Assembly (NCBI GenBank): GCA_037190485.1
Contig: JBBCJB010000020.1
Span: 256,134-320,133 of the forward strand
Direction of reading: 5' to 3'
Source: Parapedobacter sp037190485
GTDB lineage: Bacteria; Bacteroidota; Bacteroidia; Sphingobacteriales; Sphingobacteriaceae
DNA: 64,000 nt
Each line of letters opens with the position of its first letter. Positions within the stretch are counted from its first letter, which is position 1. The notes under the pieces are model-generated. The model had not been told where the DNA came from. It worked only from the letters and a program-made list of their open reading frames with translations, and ran no database searches. Both the position numbers and the translations under genes were made by a program. Below, piece after piece: positions 1-9,066 of the stretch.

Positions 1-611
1 ACGACGAATTGCTGCGCAAATTCTCGGACTTCCAATTGGGGTCGCTCACGCTGACCGACAAACTCTCGCTGCGTGTCGGGAAAAAACGCGCTTGGGTGTT
101 CCACGGCGATATCTTCGATGTGACCATGCAGCATTCCAAATGGCTTGCCCGGCTCGGTGCCATCGGGTACGATTCGCTGATCCTGTTGAACAGCTTCGTG
201 AATTGGATGCTGACGAAAATAGGACGCGAGAAGATGAGCCTTTCCAAACGGATAAAGAACAGCATCAAGAATGCGGTGAAGTTCATCAACGATTTTGAGG
301 TAACCGCAGCGACGTTGGCCGTCGAAAAGGGTTACCAGTACGTCATCTGCGGACACATCCACCAACCCGAAATCCGCCAAATCGTAACCGAAAACGGCAC
401 GGTGACCTACCTCAACTCAGGCGATTGGGTAGAAAACCTCACGGCACTCGAGTACCACCGAGGTAAATGGCAGCTATACCGATACCAAGCTGCAGATTTT
501 CCGGCGGACGACTTCGAACCAGACAGCCCGGAAAACGACAGCCTGGATGGAAAACTCGACATCAAACGATTGCTGGACCTGTTTAAAGCCGAACCCGTCA
601 TTAACGGGTAA
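1..611 (+). CDS. UDP-2,3-diacylglucosamine diphosphatase-like metallophosphoesterase (5' partial)
   Basis: This is the C-terminal ~200 residues of a calcineurin-like phosphoesterase; the reading frame is open through position 1, so the true start lies outside the window. Seen: HGDIFD, the histidine pair motif CGHIHQPE and LNSGDWVE near the end, the arrangement of LpxH-type enzymes that hydrolyse UDP-2,3-diacylglucosamine in lipid A synthesis (family knowledge). The N-terminal metal ligands (DxH, GD, GNH) are not visible. A second, complete LpxH-like gene lies at 14193-14942, so this copy may be a paralogue with another substrate. It is followed by a short repeat-bearing spacer and a DUF6427 gene. 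Confidence 0.8.
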   Translation, partial: DELLRKFSDFQLGSLTLTDKLSLRVGKKRAWVFHGDIFDVTMQHSKWLARLGAIGYDSLILLNSFVNWMLTKIGREKMSLSKRIKNSIKNAVKFINDFEVTAATLAVEKGYQYVICGHIHQPEIRQIVTENGTVTYLNSGDWVENLTALEYHRGKWQLYRYQAADFPADDFEPDSPENDSLDGKLDIKRLLDLFKAEPVING

Positions 612-658
612 CCCAACCGATGGCCATTGTCTACGGTTAATCCAGGTTGCCCCAGGAA

Positions 659-688
659 TTAACCATTGACAATTGACAATTAACCATT
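659..688. repeat. Short AT-rich intergenic repeat
   Basis: The spacer has TTAACCATT at both ends, flanking a tandem TTGACAATTGACAA core. The same kind of ATTGACAATTGACAATT unit turns up as short intergenic repeats in unrelated genomes (recollection, not checked). It lies immediately upstream of the DUF6427 gene and overlaps its possible TTG start at 673, which argues for the downstream GTG start. Confidence 0.5.
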
Positions 689-699
689 ATTATTGCAGC

Positions 700-1680
700 G
701 TGATCGATCAGTTTCGGAAATACACGCCGCTGAATATCCTGTTTTTGTCGGTGTTCGGTTTGGTGCTCTGCCTCGGCGTGTTCACGCACCTGCCCGAGAA
801 CCTCATGCCGGTGTTTTTCGAACCGGCCATCAGCAACTTCACGGGAAAGCTATCGCCCGACAACCTGTCGCCCCAACTGAACGTGCTCGTTACATTGGCG
901 CTAACCATTATCCAGGCGCTATTGATCAACCGGTTGGTGAATCATTTCAACCTGGTGGGCCGATCGAGCTTCCTCGCTGCATTGCTATACATGACGTTGG
1001 CAAGCCTGATGCTACCGTTCCTGGTGCTATCGCCCATCCTCATCTGCAATTTTTTGACCATTTGGATGTTAGACAAATTGTTAAGCATCTATCGACGCAC
1101 CGAGATCAAGCCATTGATGTTCGACCTAGGCATGATCGTCGCGGTGGGCAGCCTTGTCTATTTCCCTTTTATCGTGATGTTGCTGCTGCTCTGGTGCAGC
1201 CTGCTGATTTTCCGCCCGTTCAACTGGCGCGAATGGCTCACGGTACCCATCGGGTTCGCAGCGGTCTATTTCCTGTTGGGGGTGGCTTACCTATGGTTCG
1301 ATCGCATGGATGCGTTCTACGAAATCTGGCTTCCGCTCACCTACCCACTACCCACGTCGTTGCGCATCGACGTCTACGACTACCTCGTGCTGGTGCCCGT
1401 AATCCTGATCCTGGTCTTGTTTTTCTTCTCATTGCGCCAGAACCTGTTCAAAAGCGTGGTGCACATCCGCAAGTCGTTTCAACTGCTGTTCTGCATGTTC
1501 GTATTGGCCACCGCATCATTCTACCTCCAAGCGGATTGGTCCGTGAATCATTTCCTCCTGTCCGTGCCGCCAATCGCTATTTACATGACCTATTACTTCA
1601 ACTATGCCACCAGACGATGGTTCTACGAAAGTGTATTCGCCTTTTTGGTAATCACCATACTCTATTTTCAATTTTTCTAA
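700..1680 (+). CDS. DUF6427 family polytopic membrane protein
   Basis: A ~326-residue, very hydrophobic protein with about ten predicted membrane segments, starting with the PLNILFLSVFGLVL segment and ending with a C-terminal ILYFQFF. It matches my recollection of the Bacteroidota family DUF6427, whose members begin with a short M-I-x-x-F-(K/R) leader and then PLN. That is why I choose GTG at 700 (MIDQFRKYTPLN) over the TTG at 673, which lies inside a repeat. Function is unknown; some such proteins sit near envelope or gliding genes (inference). It lies between an LpxH-like phosphatase and an outer-membrane protein. Confidence 0.7.
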   Translation: MIDQFRKYTPLNILFLSVFGLVLCLGVFTHLPENLMPVFFEPAISNFTGKLSPDNLSPQLNVLVTLALTIIQALLINRLVNHFNLVGRSSFLAALLYMTLASLMLPFLVLSPILICNFLTIWMLDKLLSIYRRTEIKPLMFDLGMIVAVGSLVYFPFIVMLLLLWCSLLIFRPFNWREWLTVPIGFAAVYFLLGVAYLWFDRMDAFYEIWLPLTYPLPTSLRIDVYDYLVLVPVILILVLFFFSLRQNLFKSVVHIRKSFQLLFCMFVLATASFYLQADWSVNHFLLSVPPIAIYMTYYFNYATRRWFYESVFAFLVITILYFQFF

Positions 1681-1747
1681 CGCATTTGTAAATAACGCTT
1701 TAACCTTTTTTAACAAAATGAATGGCTGGCGGCAACCAAAATTTAGA

Positions 1748-1755
1748 TAGCTTTG
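1748..1755 (+). promoter_or_regulatory. Bacteroidota -7 element TAGCTTTG
   Basis: A perfect TAnnTTTG match 47 nt upstream of the barrel gene's ATG at 1803. No clear -33 TTG box is visible at the usual spacing. It probably drives the barrel-lptC pair. Confidence 0.55.
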
Positions 1756-1802
1756 CGCCTTAACAATAACAAGGCATTATCTTGACCCCTTTAGTACAGC
1801 TC

Positions 1803-3134
1803 ATGCAGCAAAGCGCTAGAACGTATTATATCCGTCTCAAAACCCATACCCTGAAAGCCTGCGTACTTCTTTCGTTGCTATTGACGAGCATGTGGGTACT
1901 TGCGCAGCGCTCCACGTCCAGTTCGCCCTATTCGCGTTACGGCTTGGGAGAACTGCGCGGCGATTTATTGCCGCAGACCCGCGGCATGGGCGGTATCTCG
2001 ACCGGTATCCGCTACCTCAGTGGCGCTGGCAATATCAATGTGGCGAACCCGGCTTCATACAGTGGGCTAGGGCTTACCACCATCGATGTGGGTGTGTTTG
2101 GCAACATCACGGAGCTCAGCAAAAACCGGCTCTCGGAAAACTCCTATAACTTTTCGCTCGGCCACATCAACTTCGGCATGCCGCTGGGTCGCCCGGGTGG
2201 CATCAGTTTTGGTATCCTGCCATTCTCTGACGTTGGCTATAGCTACGCCATCCCTGGCAGGATAGACACCACCAACATCCGAACGGTGTACGCGGGCGCA
2301 GGTGGAACGACCAAGGCCTATTTGGGCTATGGCGTACAGATAAACAAGAATTTCAGCGTAGGGGCGAACCTTGGCTACCTGTTCGGGACGCTGGAAAACA
2401 TCAGGTCCATCGAATTGCCGGGTGACGTCGGTGCACTGAACGTACGGGTGGACAGCAGCCAATATGTCAACGGCTTCAGCTTTGACTACGGGGCCCAGTA
2501 TTTCCAACCCTTGGGCAACAACGTGAATTTGACCATCGGGTATGCCGGAACAGCAGGCACATCGCTGAACACCAGTGCCTCACGCGTGATAACCCGAACG
2601 GCCACTAGCGTGGAGGACGATTTTGAAAATTTACCGGTGGATTCCATCGGCAACTATGAAGGGCAGCAACAACGAATCGCCATGCCCATGAAACATAGCG
2701 TCGGCTTTAGCATCGCCAAGGGGAACAGTTGGCTCATCGGCGGCGATGTCAATTACGCCAAATGGAGTGACTACCGCGTGGGCACCCACAATCCGGGATT
2801 GACCGATAGCTACGGGTTCGCGATCGGTGGCCAGATCACACCCGACGTGACGTCGGTGAAATATTTCAATGTCGTGGATTATCGACTCGGATTCAAATAC
2901 AACAAATCGTACATCAACATCAGCGATCAGGACATCAAGCAAATGGCCCTGACCGTTGGCTTTGGGTTTCCCTTGCCATCGCTGTTCGGGACTTCGTTTT
3001 ATAAAATCAATTTTTCCACCGAATTCGGCCAGCTAGGCACGCTGGAAAACAATTTGGTACAAGAACGTTATATCAATTTCAATCTGGGCTTCACGCTCAA
3101 CGATCGCTGGTTTAGACGTAATCGGTACGACTAA
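1803..3134 (+). CDS. Predicted outer-membrane beta-barrel protein
   Basis: A 443-residue protein with a Sec signal peptide (hydrophobic ACVLLSLLLTSMWVLAQ, cleavage near AQ) and a mature part rich in alternating hydrophobic and aromatic strands, with repeated glycine-rich turns such as LGYGVQINKNFSVGANLGYLFG. This looks like a FadL/PorV-like barrel, with the conserved-looking start SSPYSRYGLGEL. The ATG at 1803 is preferred to the TTG at 1782 because it gives a better-sized signal peptide. It is followed at 25 bp by lptC, so a role in the outer membrane is likely, but substrate and function are unknown. Confidence 0.75.
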   Translation: MQQSARTYYIRLKTHTLKACVLLSLLLTSMWVLAQRSTSSSPYSRYGLGELRGDLLPQTRGMGGISTGIRYLSGAGNINVANPASYSGLGLTTIDVGVFGNITELSKNRLSENSYNFSLGHINFGMPLGRPGGISFGILPFSDVGYSYAIPGRIDTTNIRTVYAGAGGTTKAYLGYGVQINKNFSVGANLGYLFGTLENIRSIELPGDVGALNVRVDSSQYVNGFSFDYGAQYFQPLGNNVNLTIGYAGTAGTSLNTSASRVITRTATSVEDDFENLPVDSIGNYEGQQQRIAMPMKHSVGFSIAKGNSWLIGGDVNYAKWSDYRVGTHNPGLTDSYGFAIGGQITPDVTSVKYFNVVDYRLGFKYNKSYINISDQDIKQMALTVGFGFPLPSLFGTSFYKINFSTEFGQLGTLENNLVQERYINFNLGFTLNDRWFRRNRYD

Positions 3135-3159
3135 CATCATCCATGAAACAGGATGAACC

Positions 3160-3750
3160 ATGAACGCAAAGGGTAAACGTGGACGTGCTTGCATAATCTT
3201 GGTGTCGTTATTGGCAACCTACCTGTTTGGCGCTTGCGAAACAGACCTGAAAGAGGTAGACCGTATCGCTGCGATACAAGCAGAAGAACTTGTGGATATA
3301 TCGACAAACGTGACCGTGATCTACAGTGATTCGGCCGTCGTAAAAGCCCAGGTAACAGCTCCCGAAATGCGAAACTACCAGACCGACACGCCTTACTTTG
3401 AGTTTCAGCGAGGGATAACGATTGTTTTCTATGATGAGCAAGGCACGGAAAGCCAACGCATAACGTCTGACTATGCCATCCAAAAGGAAGCGCAGGAATT
3501 GATTGAATTCAGGCGTAATGTGGTCATTACACGCGCCGACGGCTCGGTCATCAAAACAGAAGAATTGATCCACGACCAAAAAGCCAACACCTTCTATAAC
3601 CATGTACCCATCCAAGCCTATTTCAAGGACGGAAGGGGCAATTTCATGGGTTCTTCGTTTCATTCAGACGGCAACTTCGAGCACATCGAGGTGCAGAATG
3701 CCACGGGGCTTTATATCTTCGAACCCGGTGAAGGGCCGGCATTCCGGTAA
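3160..3750 (+). CDS. lptC: LPS export ABC transporter periplasmic protein LptC
   Basis: A 196-residue protein with a signal peptide ending in a lipobox-like LFGAC, so probably lipid-anchored in Bacteroidota rather than held by a transmembrane helix as in E. coli. The mature part has the LptC/OstA-type beta-jellyroll pattern: a leading 'MRNYQTDTPYFEFQRGITI', then strands with DGSVIKTEELIHDQKANTF and a C-terminal GSSFHSDGNFEHIEV typical of LptC. LptC receives LPS from LptB2FG and passes it to LptA (family knowledge). Its neighbours are an outer-membrane barrel upstream and a periplasmic PPIase downstream, consistent with envelope biogenesis. Confidence 0.85.
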   Translation: MNAKGKRGRACIILVSLLATYLFGACETDLKEVDRIAAIQAEELVDISTNVTVIYSDSAVVKAQVTAPEMRNYQTDTPYFEFQRGITIVFYDEQGTESQRITSDYAIQKEAQELIEFRRNVVITRADGSVIKTEELIHDQKANTFYNHVPIQAYFKDGRGNFMGSSFHSDGNFEHIEVQNATGLYIFEPGEGPAFR

Positions 3751-3802
3751 CGGTTGCCACAAAAAAATTATCAGATAAATTTCAAACAGGCACTAAAAGT
3801 CG

Positions 3803-3810
3803 TATCTTGC
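3803..3810 (+). promoter_or_regulatory. Variant -7 element TATCTTGC
   Basis: A TAnnTTG variant of the Bacteroidota -7 element 90 nt upstream of the PPIase start at 3901. It is one T shorter than the full consensus and has no obvious -33 box, so this is tentative. Confidence 0.35.
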
Positions 3811-3900
3811 GCCTCATTTTGAAAAGGGCATAAGTAATGTCCTGAAAACAAGGTTTTAATCGTACACATAACAGCTTAAAGAAACAGTTTTATATAGGCT

Positions 3901-6012
3901 ATGGGATTCATGAATTATTTGCGTAACCGGGCAGGCGTGGTTATCGTTGTTTTTATCGGTTTCGCAATCGTCGCTTTTTTGTTGGGCGACATCATCAATT
4001 ACGGTACGCCGTTTTGGGCACGCCACCAAAACCAAGTCGGTGCCATCAATGGCGAAGGCATCGACATCAATGACTTCAATGCCCAAGTGGACCAGACCTC
4101 GGAGATGTTCCGTCAGCAAATGGGCGGCGGCACCCTTAACCCACAAATGAAATCTTGGGCGGTACAACAGGTGTGGGGGCAATACCTGAATCGTGAATTG
4201 TTGAGCGGTGAAGTGGAGCGCATCGGCCTTTCGGTAGGAAAGACGGAACTGAACGACCTCGTTCGGGGCGATAATCCGTCAATGCAGATTCAGCAAGCGT
4301 TCCGAAATCCGCAGACGGGCCAGTATGACCCAAGCCAATTGAACAATTTCGTCTCTCAAGTTGGCACATTGCCTGCAGGACACGAGGCACGCGGGCAATG
4401 GGAAGCGTTGCTACAGAATGTAATCGACGAGCGTCTGAGCGCGAAATACACCAGCCTAATCAACAACAGCGTATACGTAACGACGCTCGAGGCCACCGAA
4501 GAGTACAACCAACGCAATAAGTTGGCGAATTTCGAATACGTCTTGCTGGATTATGATTCCGTGTCCGATTCGGCGGTAACCATCTCGGAACAAGACTACA
4601 AGGAATACTACAACGAAAACAAAGGGGTATTCAAGAATCCGGAAGAGACGCGGAGCTTGGAATACGTCGTTTTCGATGCCAGCCCAATAGCGCAAGATAC
4701 CGCACGGGTAAGGAGTGCAATCGAAGAGCTGCGTGCGCAATTGGCCGAGTCTACGACCGACTCCTTGTTTGCAGCAGTAAATTCGGAGACAAAACACCCC
4801 TATATCTTCCGCAAGGAAGGCGAATTCGGCCCGGCGTTGGATACCCTGGTCTTCAGGGCGCCAGTGGGAACAACAGTAGGTCCCGTACTCACGAACGGAC
4901 GCTTTGAAATCGCCAAAATCGTGGAAACCAAAGTTGGCCCCGATTCGGTGAAAGCCAGCCACATCCTGCTCAACCCCGCAATGGAGGGAGGCATCGATAA
5001 AGCGAAGGCCAAAGCGGACTCCATCAAAGGCTTGATTGAAAAGGGCGACAGCTTTGCGGCGTTGGCCATCCAATTCAGCTCGGATGAGGGCAGCAAGATC
5101 GAAGGCGGTTCGCTAGGCACCTTTGGCCGTGGCCGTATGGTGCCGGCATTCGAGAACGCAGCTTTTGACGCGCGCAAAGGCGATGTGGTGATCGCGACAT
5201 CGCAATTCGGCATCCACATCATTAAAGTGGAAGACCAGTTAGGCTCCTCCAGGGTGGTCAAGGCTGCTGTCGTCGACAAGCAAGTGAATAGCGGCACCGA
5301 AACCATGGAAGCGGCCTACAACAAGGCCACCCAGTTTTTTGGAGCCATTAACAAGAATAATTTCCAAGAGGTTGCCAGCCAACAGGGTGTTGCCGTGCTG
5401 AAAGCGGATAATATCACGGCTATGGAAACCATGTTGATGGGTACGGAAGTGCCGCGCGAGCTGGTTCGCTGGGCGTTTGATGCTGACAGAGGAGATGTAA
5501 CGGACAAAGTATACGAGTCGGACACGAAGTATGTCGTAGCCCGTCTGACCGGCATCCGCAAAAAAGGCCAGCTACCCCTCGAAGCGGTTAAAGCCGACAT
5601 GGAGAGCGCGGTGAGGAACCGTGTGAAAGCCAAACAGTTGATTGCACAGGCCGAAGCTGCCGCCCAAGGGGCGAATTCCATTGCGCAAATCGGCGAAAAG
5701 CTGCAGAAAACACCGGTATCGGCCGAAAATATCGTATTCGCTAATCCCGTCATCCCTGGCGTGGCCCAAGAAAATACGGTGGTAGGCACCGTCTTCGGAC
5801 TACAGCCGAAACAGCCTTCGAGGCCGATCAGGGGATCACAGGGCGTCTACGTGGTCGAAGTTTCTGGCTTTGTCAACCCTGCGGCACCGACAGACCTGAA
5901 TACGCAACGGAGGCAACTAACGCAATCCTTGTCACAACGGACATGGTCATTGGCATTCCGCGCGCTGCAAGACAAAGCGGATATCGTGGATAACCGCGCC
6001 CGTTTCTTCTAG
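3901..6012 (+). CDS. Membrane-anchored peptidylprolyl isomerase (PpiD/SurA-like)
   Basis: A 703-residue protein. An N-terminal transmembrane helix (AGVVIVVFIGFAIVAFLLG, residues ~11-30) anchors it to the inner membrane; it is followed by a SurA-N/PpiD chaperone region. A rotamase (PPIC) domain lies near residues 348-445, with the start KASHILL, the core GGSLGTFGRGRMVPAF and the end FGIHIIKVED. A second PPIC-like segment may precede it. PpiD-type proteins assist folding of secreted and outer-membrane proteins leaving the Sec translocon (family knowledge). Placement after lptC fits that. ATG 3901 is directly before the anchor helix. Confidence 0.9.
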   Translation: MGFMNYLRNRAGVVIVVFIGFAIVAFLLGDIINYGTPFWARHQNQVGAINGEGIDINDFNAQVDQTSEMFRQQMGGGTLNPQMKSWAVQQVWGQYLNRELLSGEVERIGLSVGKTELNDLVRGDNPSMQIQQAFRNPQTGQYDPSQLNNFVSQVGTLPAGHEARGQWEALLQNVIDERLSAKYTSLINNSVYVTTLEATEEYNQRNKLANFEYVLLDYDSVSDSAVTISEQDYKEYYNENKGVFKNPEETRSLEYVVFDASPIAQDTARVRSAIEELRAQLAESTTDSLFAAVNSETKHPYIFRKEGEFGPALDTLVFRAPVGTTVGPVLTNGRFEIAKIVETKVGPDSVKASHILLNPAMEGGIDKAKAKADSIKGLIEKGDSFAALAIQFSSDEGSKIEGGSLGTFGRGRMVPAFENAAFDARKGDVVIATSQFGIHIIKVEDQLGSSRVVKAAVVDKQVNSGTETMEAAYNKATQFFGAINKNNFQEVASQQGVAVLKADNITAMETMLMGTEVPRELVRWAFDADRGDVTDKVYESDTKYVVARLTGIRKKGQLPLEAVKADMESAVRNRVKAKQLIAQAEAAAQGANSIAQIGEKLQKTPVSAENIVFANPVIPGVAQENTVVGTVFGLQPKQPSRPIRGSQGVYVVEVSGFVNPAAPTDLNTQRRQLTQSLSQRTWSLAFRALQDKADIVDNRARFF

Positions 6013-6038
6013 GAGGCCACCGCCAAGATTTATTTTCG

Positions 6039-6046
6039 TAACTTTG
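6039..6046 (+). promoter_or_regulatory. Bacteroidota -7 element TAACTTTG
   Basis: A perfect TAnnTTTG. It overlaps a possible TTG start at 6044, so that codon cannot be in the transcript, and the DUF2480 start must be one of the ATGs at 6074, 6083 or 6086. Confidence 0.6.
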
Positions 6047-6085
6047 CATCCGGATGTGCTATTCACAATCCGGATGTTTTTTATG

Positions 6086-6601
6086 ATGGATATTCAGGAA
6101 ACAATCGTCAACAAAGTAGCCCAAAGCGGGCTGGTGACCGTCGATCTTGCCGACTTTGCGCCTCAGGGTAAGCGGGTGCGCTATGATATCAAGGATAATC
6201 TGTTCCATGGACTTATCTTGCGCGAGAAGGATTTCAGGGAATTCGTGAAGGAACACGATTGGACGCAGTATGCCGACAAGTACGTGGCAATCACCTGCAC
6301 CGCCGATGCCATCGTGCCTACATGGGCGTACATGCTCTTGGCCAACCGCTTGGAACCTCACGCCAAGGACATTGTTTTCGGCGACCTCGCTACGCTTGAA
6401 ACCGTTCTCTTTGAACGGGAGCTCGCGAAAGTCGACATCGCGCGTTTCGAAGACCAACGCGTGGTGGTGAAAGGGTGCGGGGATATCCCGATTCCGGAAT
6501 CCGCATTCGTCAAACTCACGTCCATGCTAAGTAAGGTAGCCAAAACCATCATGTACGGCGAACCCTGCTCAACAGTACCGGTCTTCAAACGCAAAGCTTA
6601 G
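6086..6601 (+). CDS. DUF2480 family protein
   Basis: About 171 residues, cytoplasmic, no signal peptide. It matches the Bacteroidota family DUF2480: start MDIQETIVNKVAQSGLVTVDL, central GLILREKDFREFVKEHDW and the aligned VVKGCGDIPIPESAF with a YGEPCSTVP end. The function is unknown. The conserved cysteines in KGCGD and EPCS could bind metal (inference). The start is placed after the -7 element at 6039-6046; ATGs at 6074 and 6083 are also possible. Confidence 0.8.
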   Translation: MDIQETIVNKVAQSGLVTVDLADFAPQGKRVRYDIKDNLFHGLILREKDFREFVKEHDWTQYADKYVAITCTADAIVPTWAYMLLANRLEPHAKDIVFGDLATLETVLFERELAKVDIARFEDQRVVVKGCGDIPIPESAFVKLTSMLSKVAKTIMYGEPCSTVPVFKRKA

Positions 6602-6648
6602 TTTGGACGGATGGCCAAAAGCGGCATTTTATTTGCAAGTAGGAGGGC

Positions 6649-7443
6649 ATGAAGAAGACGGCTGCCGCTATCATCATGGGGTTTTGTATCGGTATGGCTG
6701 CCCATGGCCAATCGCTACCCTACCTCAAGGAACCGTCATTCCAAGCGGGTGAGGAATTGACCTATCGCCTACGCTATGGCGTCATTGCCGCGGCGACAGG
6801 TACGCTCAAGGTCGAAGACTCCAAGATTAAATTCAGCAGTCCACATACGTTCCACCTCACGGCCCGTGGCCAGACGTCCAAGGGATTCAGCGTGTTTTAT
6901 ACCGTAGACAACCGTTACGACTCGTACATTGATTCACGGAATTTCTTGCCGCACTATTATACCGAAAATATCCGAGAAGGCAATTACAGGCGAACGGACA
7001 TCGTGCGGTTCGACCATCGCAAACGTACCGTGCAAGGCAACAAAGGCACGTTCCAAAGCGAGTCGCCCCAGACGTTCGACCTGCTTTCGGCCTATTATTT
7101 TTCGCGAAACCTGGACCTCTCAGCCGTAAAGCCTGGGCACTCGTTTACCATGACGTATTTCCTGAACGACGAAATCGCAACACTGGGTATCCAGTATGTC
7201 GGCATCGAATCGATCAAAACGCCACTGGGCACGTTGGAATGCCTGAAATTCAGCCCAGAAATCAAACCCGGCAGGATCTTCAAGAAAGACAGCAAGCTTT
7301 ACCTATGGGTAACCAATGACGGCAACCGCATACCGGTGAAGGCCCAAGTGGAGATACTCATCGGCACCGTGACCCTGGAGCTGGCAGATGCCAAGGGGCT
7401 TAAGCATCCATTAGGAGAGCGATTGGTAGGCGTATCAAAATAA
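6649..7443 (+). CDS. DUF3108 domain-containing secreted protein
   Basis: A 264-residue protein with a clear signal peptide (hydrophobic core to AAHGQS) and a beta-rich mature region matching DUF3108: FQAGEELTYRLRYGVIAAATG near the start, then YDSYIDSRNFLPHYY and a C-terminal LWVTNDGNRIPVKAQVEILIGTV. The family is periplasmic or outer-membrane associated with unknown function. An unusually close AGGAGG (6641-6646) sits only 2 nt before the ATG, too tight for efficient Shine-Dalgarno pairing. Five bp separate it from the DUF3109 gene, suggesting co-transcription. Confidence 0.8.
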   Translation: MKKTAAAIIMGFCIGMAAHGQSLPYLKEPSFQAGEELTYRLRYGVIAAATGTLKVEDSKIKFSSPHTFHLTARGQTSKGFSVFYTVDNRYDSYIDSRNFLPHYYTENIREGNYRRTDIVRFDHRKRTVQGNKGTFQSESPQTFDLLSAYYFSRNLDLSAVKPGHSFTMTYFLNDEIATLGIQYVGIESIKTPLGTLECLKFSPEIKPGRIFKKDSKLYLWVTNDGNRIPVKAQVEILIGTVTLELADAKGLKHPLGERLVGVSK

Positions 7444-7448
7444 CGGGA

Positions 7449-8018
7449 ATGACGATGATTGAAGTTGGGTCGGTATTGGTCAGCGAAGAGCTGATAAACG
7501 AGGAATTCGTGTGCAACCTGAGCCGTTGCAAAGGGGCATGTTGCGTGGAAGGCGACGCCGGCGCACCGTTGCAGCCCGATGAGCTAGCGGAATTAGCTGC
7601 CGTATACCCGAAGGTTAAACCCTACATGACCGAAAAGGGCATCGCTGCGGTTGAAGAACAAGGCACACACGTAATCGATATGGATGGCGACCTGACAACC
7701 CCCTGCGTGGATGGTGATAAAGAATGTGCTTACGTAACCTGGGAAAACGGCATCACCAAATGTGCCATCGAAATGGCCTACGAGCGCGGGGACGTCGACT
7801 GGAAAAAACCGATTTCGTGCCACCTTTATCCGATCCGTACTACGGCGTACCCTGAATTTGACGTACTGCACTACGATCGATGGCATATCTGCCATTCGGC
7901 TTGCGCACTCGGCCGTGAACTCAAGGTGCCGGTGTATGCCTTCCTGAAAGCCCCGCTCGTCCGGAAATATGGACAAGCCTGGTATGACGAATTGGAAGAA
8001 TCGGTGGCGCTGCTATAG
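7449..8018 (+). CDS. DUF3109 family cysteine-rich protein
   Basis: A 189-residue cytoplasmic protein with the DUF3109 cysteine pattern: CNLSRCKGACC near the N-terminus, CVDGDKEC in the middle, then CAIE, SCHLYPIR and ICHSAC. The cysteines suggest a bound metal or Fe-S cluster, related to the YkgJ-type CxxCxxxCC proteins (family knowledge). The reaction is unknown. An alternative ATG lies 6 nt downstream at 7455. It is tightly linked to the DUF3108 gene upstream. Confidence 0.85.
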   Translation: MTMIEVGSVLVSEELINEEFVCNLSRCKGACCVEGDAGAPLQPDELAELAAVYPKVKPYMTEKGIAAVEEQGTHVIDMDGDLTTPCVDGDKECAYVTWENGITKCAIEMAYERGDVDWKKPISCHLYPIRTTAYPEFDVLHYDRWHICHSACALGRELKVPVYAFLKAPLVRKYGQAWYDELEESVALL

Positions 8019-8039
8019 CCTACTATGGAAATATCTTAG

Positions 8040-8047
8040 TATCTTGC
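8040..8047 (+). promoter_or_regulatory. Variant -7 element TATCTTGC
   Basis: A TAnnTTG variant 46 nt upstream of the polyprenyl synthase ATG at 8094. It is the same variant as at 3803 and 17517. Confidence 0.4.
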
Positions 8048-8093
8048 ACCGGTTTTATACAGACAGGTCATTGGTGTTCGCCGCCCATTTTAC

Positions 8094-9065
8094 ATGCTCA
8101 AACTAAGCGAAATACAGCAGCCCATTGCCGCGGAACTGGCAATTTTTGAAGACAAATTCAAGGAGTCGATGAAAAGTTCGGTTCCGCTACTCGACCGCAT
8201 CACGCATTACATTGTGAAACGCAAGGGCAAACAAATGCGTCCGATGTTTGTCTTTTTCTCGGCCGGGTTATGTGGCTTGATAAACGAGCGCACGCATCGG
8301 GGAGCTGCATTGGTGGAACTGCTGCACACCGCTACATTGGTGCACGATGACGTGGTAGACAATGCAAATGTGAGGAGGGGATTCTTTTCAATCAATGCAT
8401 TGTGGAAGAATAAAGTGGCTGTTTTGGTCGGAGATTTCCTATTGGCAAAAGGAATGCAGCTGTCCCTGAACAATGATGATTTTGGCATGCTCAAGATTGT
8501 GAGTGACGCCGTACAACAGATCATCGAAGGCGAATTGCTTCAATTGGAGAAAGCACGGAGAATGGATATCGAAGAGTCGATTTATTTCGAGGTCATCCGG
8601 CAAAAAACGGCTTCACTGATCGCATCGTGCTGTGCTTGCGGCGCAACCGCTGCAGGTGCTGATGAAGCAACCGTGGAGCGAATGCGCCTTTTCGGCGAAA
8701 AAGTCGGCATCGCCTTCCAAATCAAAGATGATTTGTTTGATTTTGGTATCGATGATGTGGGCAAGCCACTTGGCAATGATATCAAAGAAAAAAAACTCAC
8801 CTTGCCGCTGATCCATGCATTAAAGCAGGTGACTAAGTCAGAGAAGCGATACATCATCAACCTGGTCAAAAATCATCATGAAGACCAGAAAAAAGTGAAT
8901 GAAGTAATCACTTTCGTAAAAGCCAACGGCGGTATGGAATATGCCACCTCGCAGATGTTCGCGTACCAACGGGATGCATTCGAAATCCTTGCGCAATTTC
9001 CCAAAAGCGAACATCGGGATGGGTTGGAACAATTGGTAAGGTATACAACTGAACGCAATAAATGA
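8094..9065 (+). CDS. Polyprenyl (octaprenyl-type) diphosphate synthase
   Basis: A 323-residue trans-isoprenyl diphosphate synthase. The first aspartate-rich motif DDVVD lies at residues ~85-89, followed by NVRRG; the second motif DDLFDF is near residue 212. It condenses isopentenyl diphosphate units onto an allylic primer, and in Bacteroidota the long-chain product is used for menaquinone side chains (family knowledge). Chain length cannot be read from the sequence with confidence. The terC-like gene begins 1 bp after the stop codon, so the two are likely co-transcribed. Confidence 0.9.
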   Translation: MLKLSEIQQPIAAELAIFEDKFKESMKSSVPLLDRITHYIVKRKGKQMRPMFVFFSAGLCGLINERTHRGAALVELLHTATLVHDDVVDNANVRRGFFSINALWKNKVAVLVGDFLLAKGMQLSLNNDDFGMLKIVSDAVQQIIEGELLQLEKARRMDIEESIYFEVIRQKTASLIASCCACGATAAGADEATVERMRLFGEKVGIAFQIKDDLFDFGIDDVGKPLGNDIKEKKLTLPLIHALKQVTKSEKRYIINLVKNHHEDQKKVNEVITFVKANGGMEYATSQMFAYQRDAFEILAQFPKSEHRDGLEQLVRYTTERNK

Positions 9066-9066
9066 C

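Noticed and set aside
693..1691. Long + strand frame of ~332 aa overlapping the DUF6427 gene
   Set aside because: It overlaps a very hydrophobic membrane gene in another frame and encodes a low-complexity, proline/histidine/arginine-rich product; it is a shadow.
4456..5306. Long - strand frames inside the PPIase gene
   Set aside because: They are antisense shadows of a well-supported gene with a rotamase domain.
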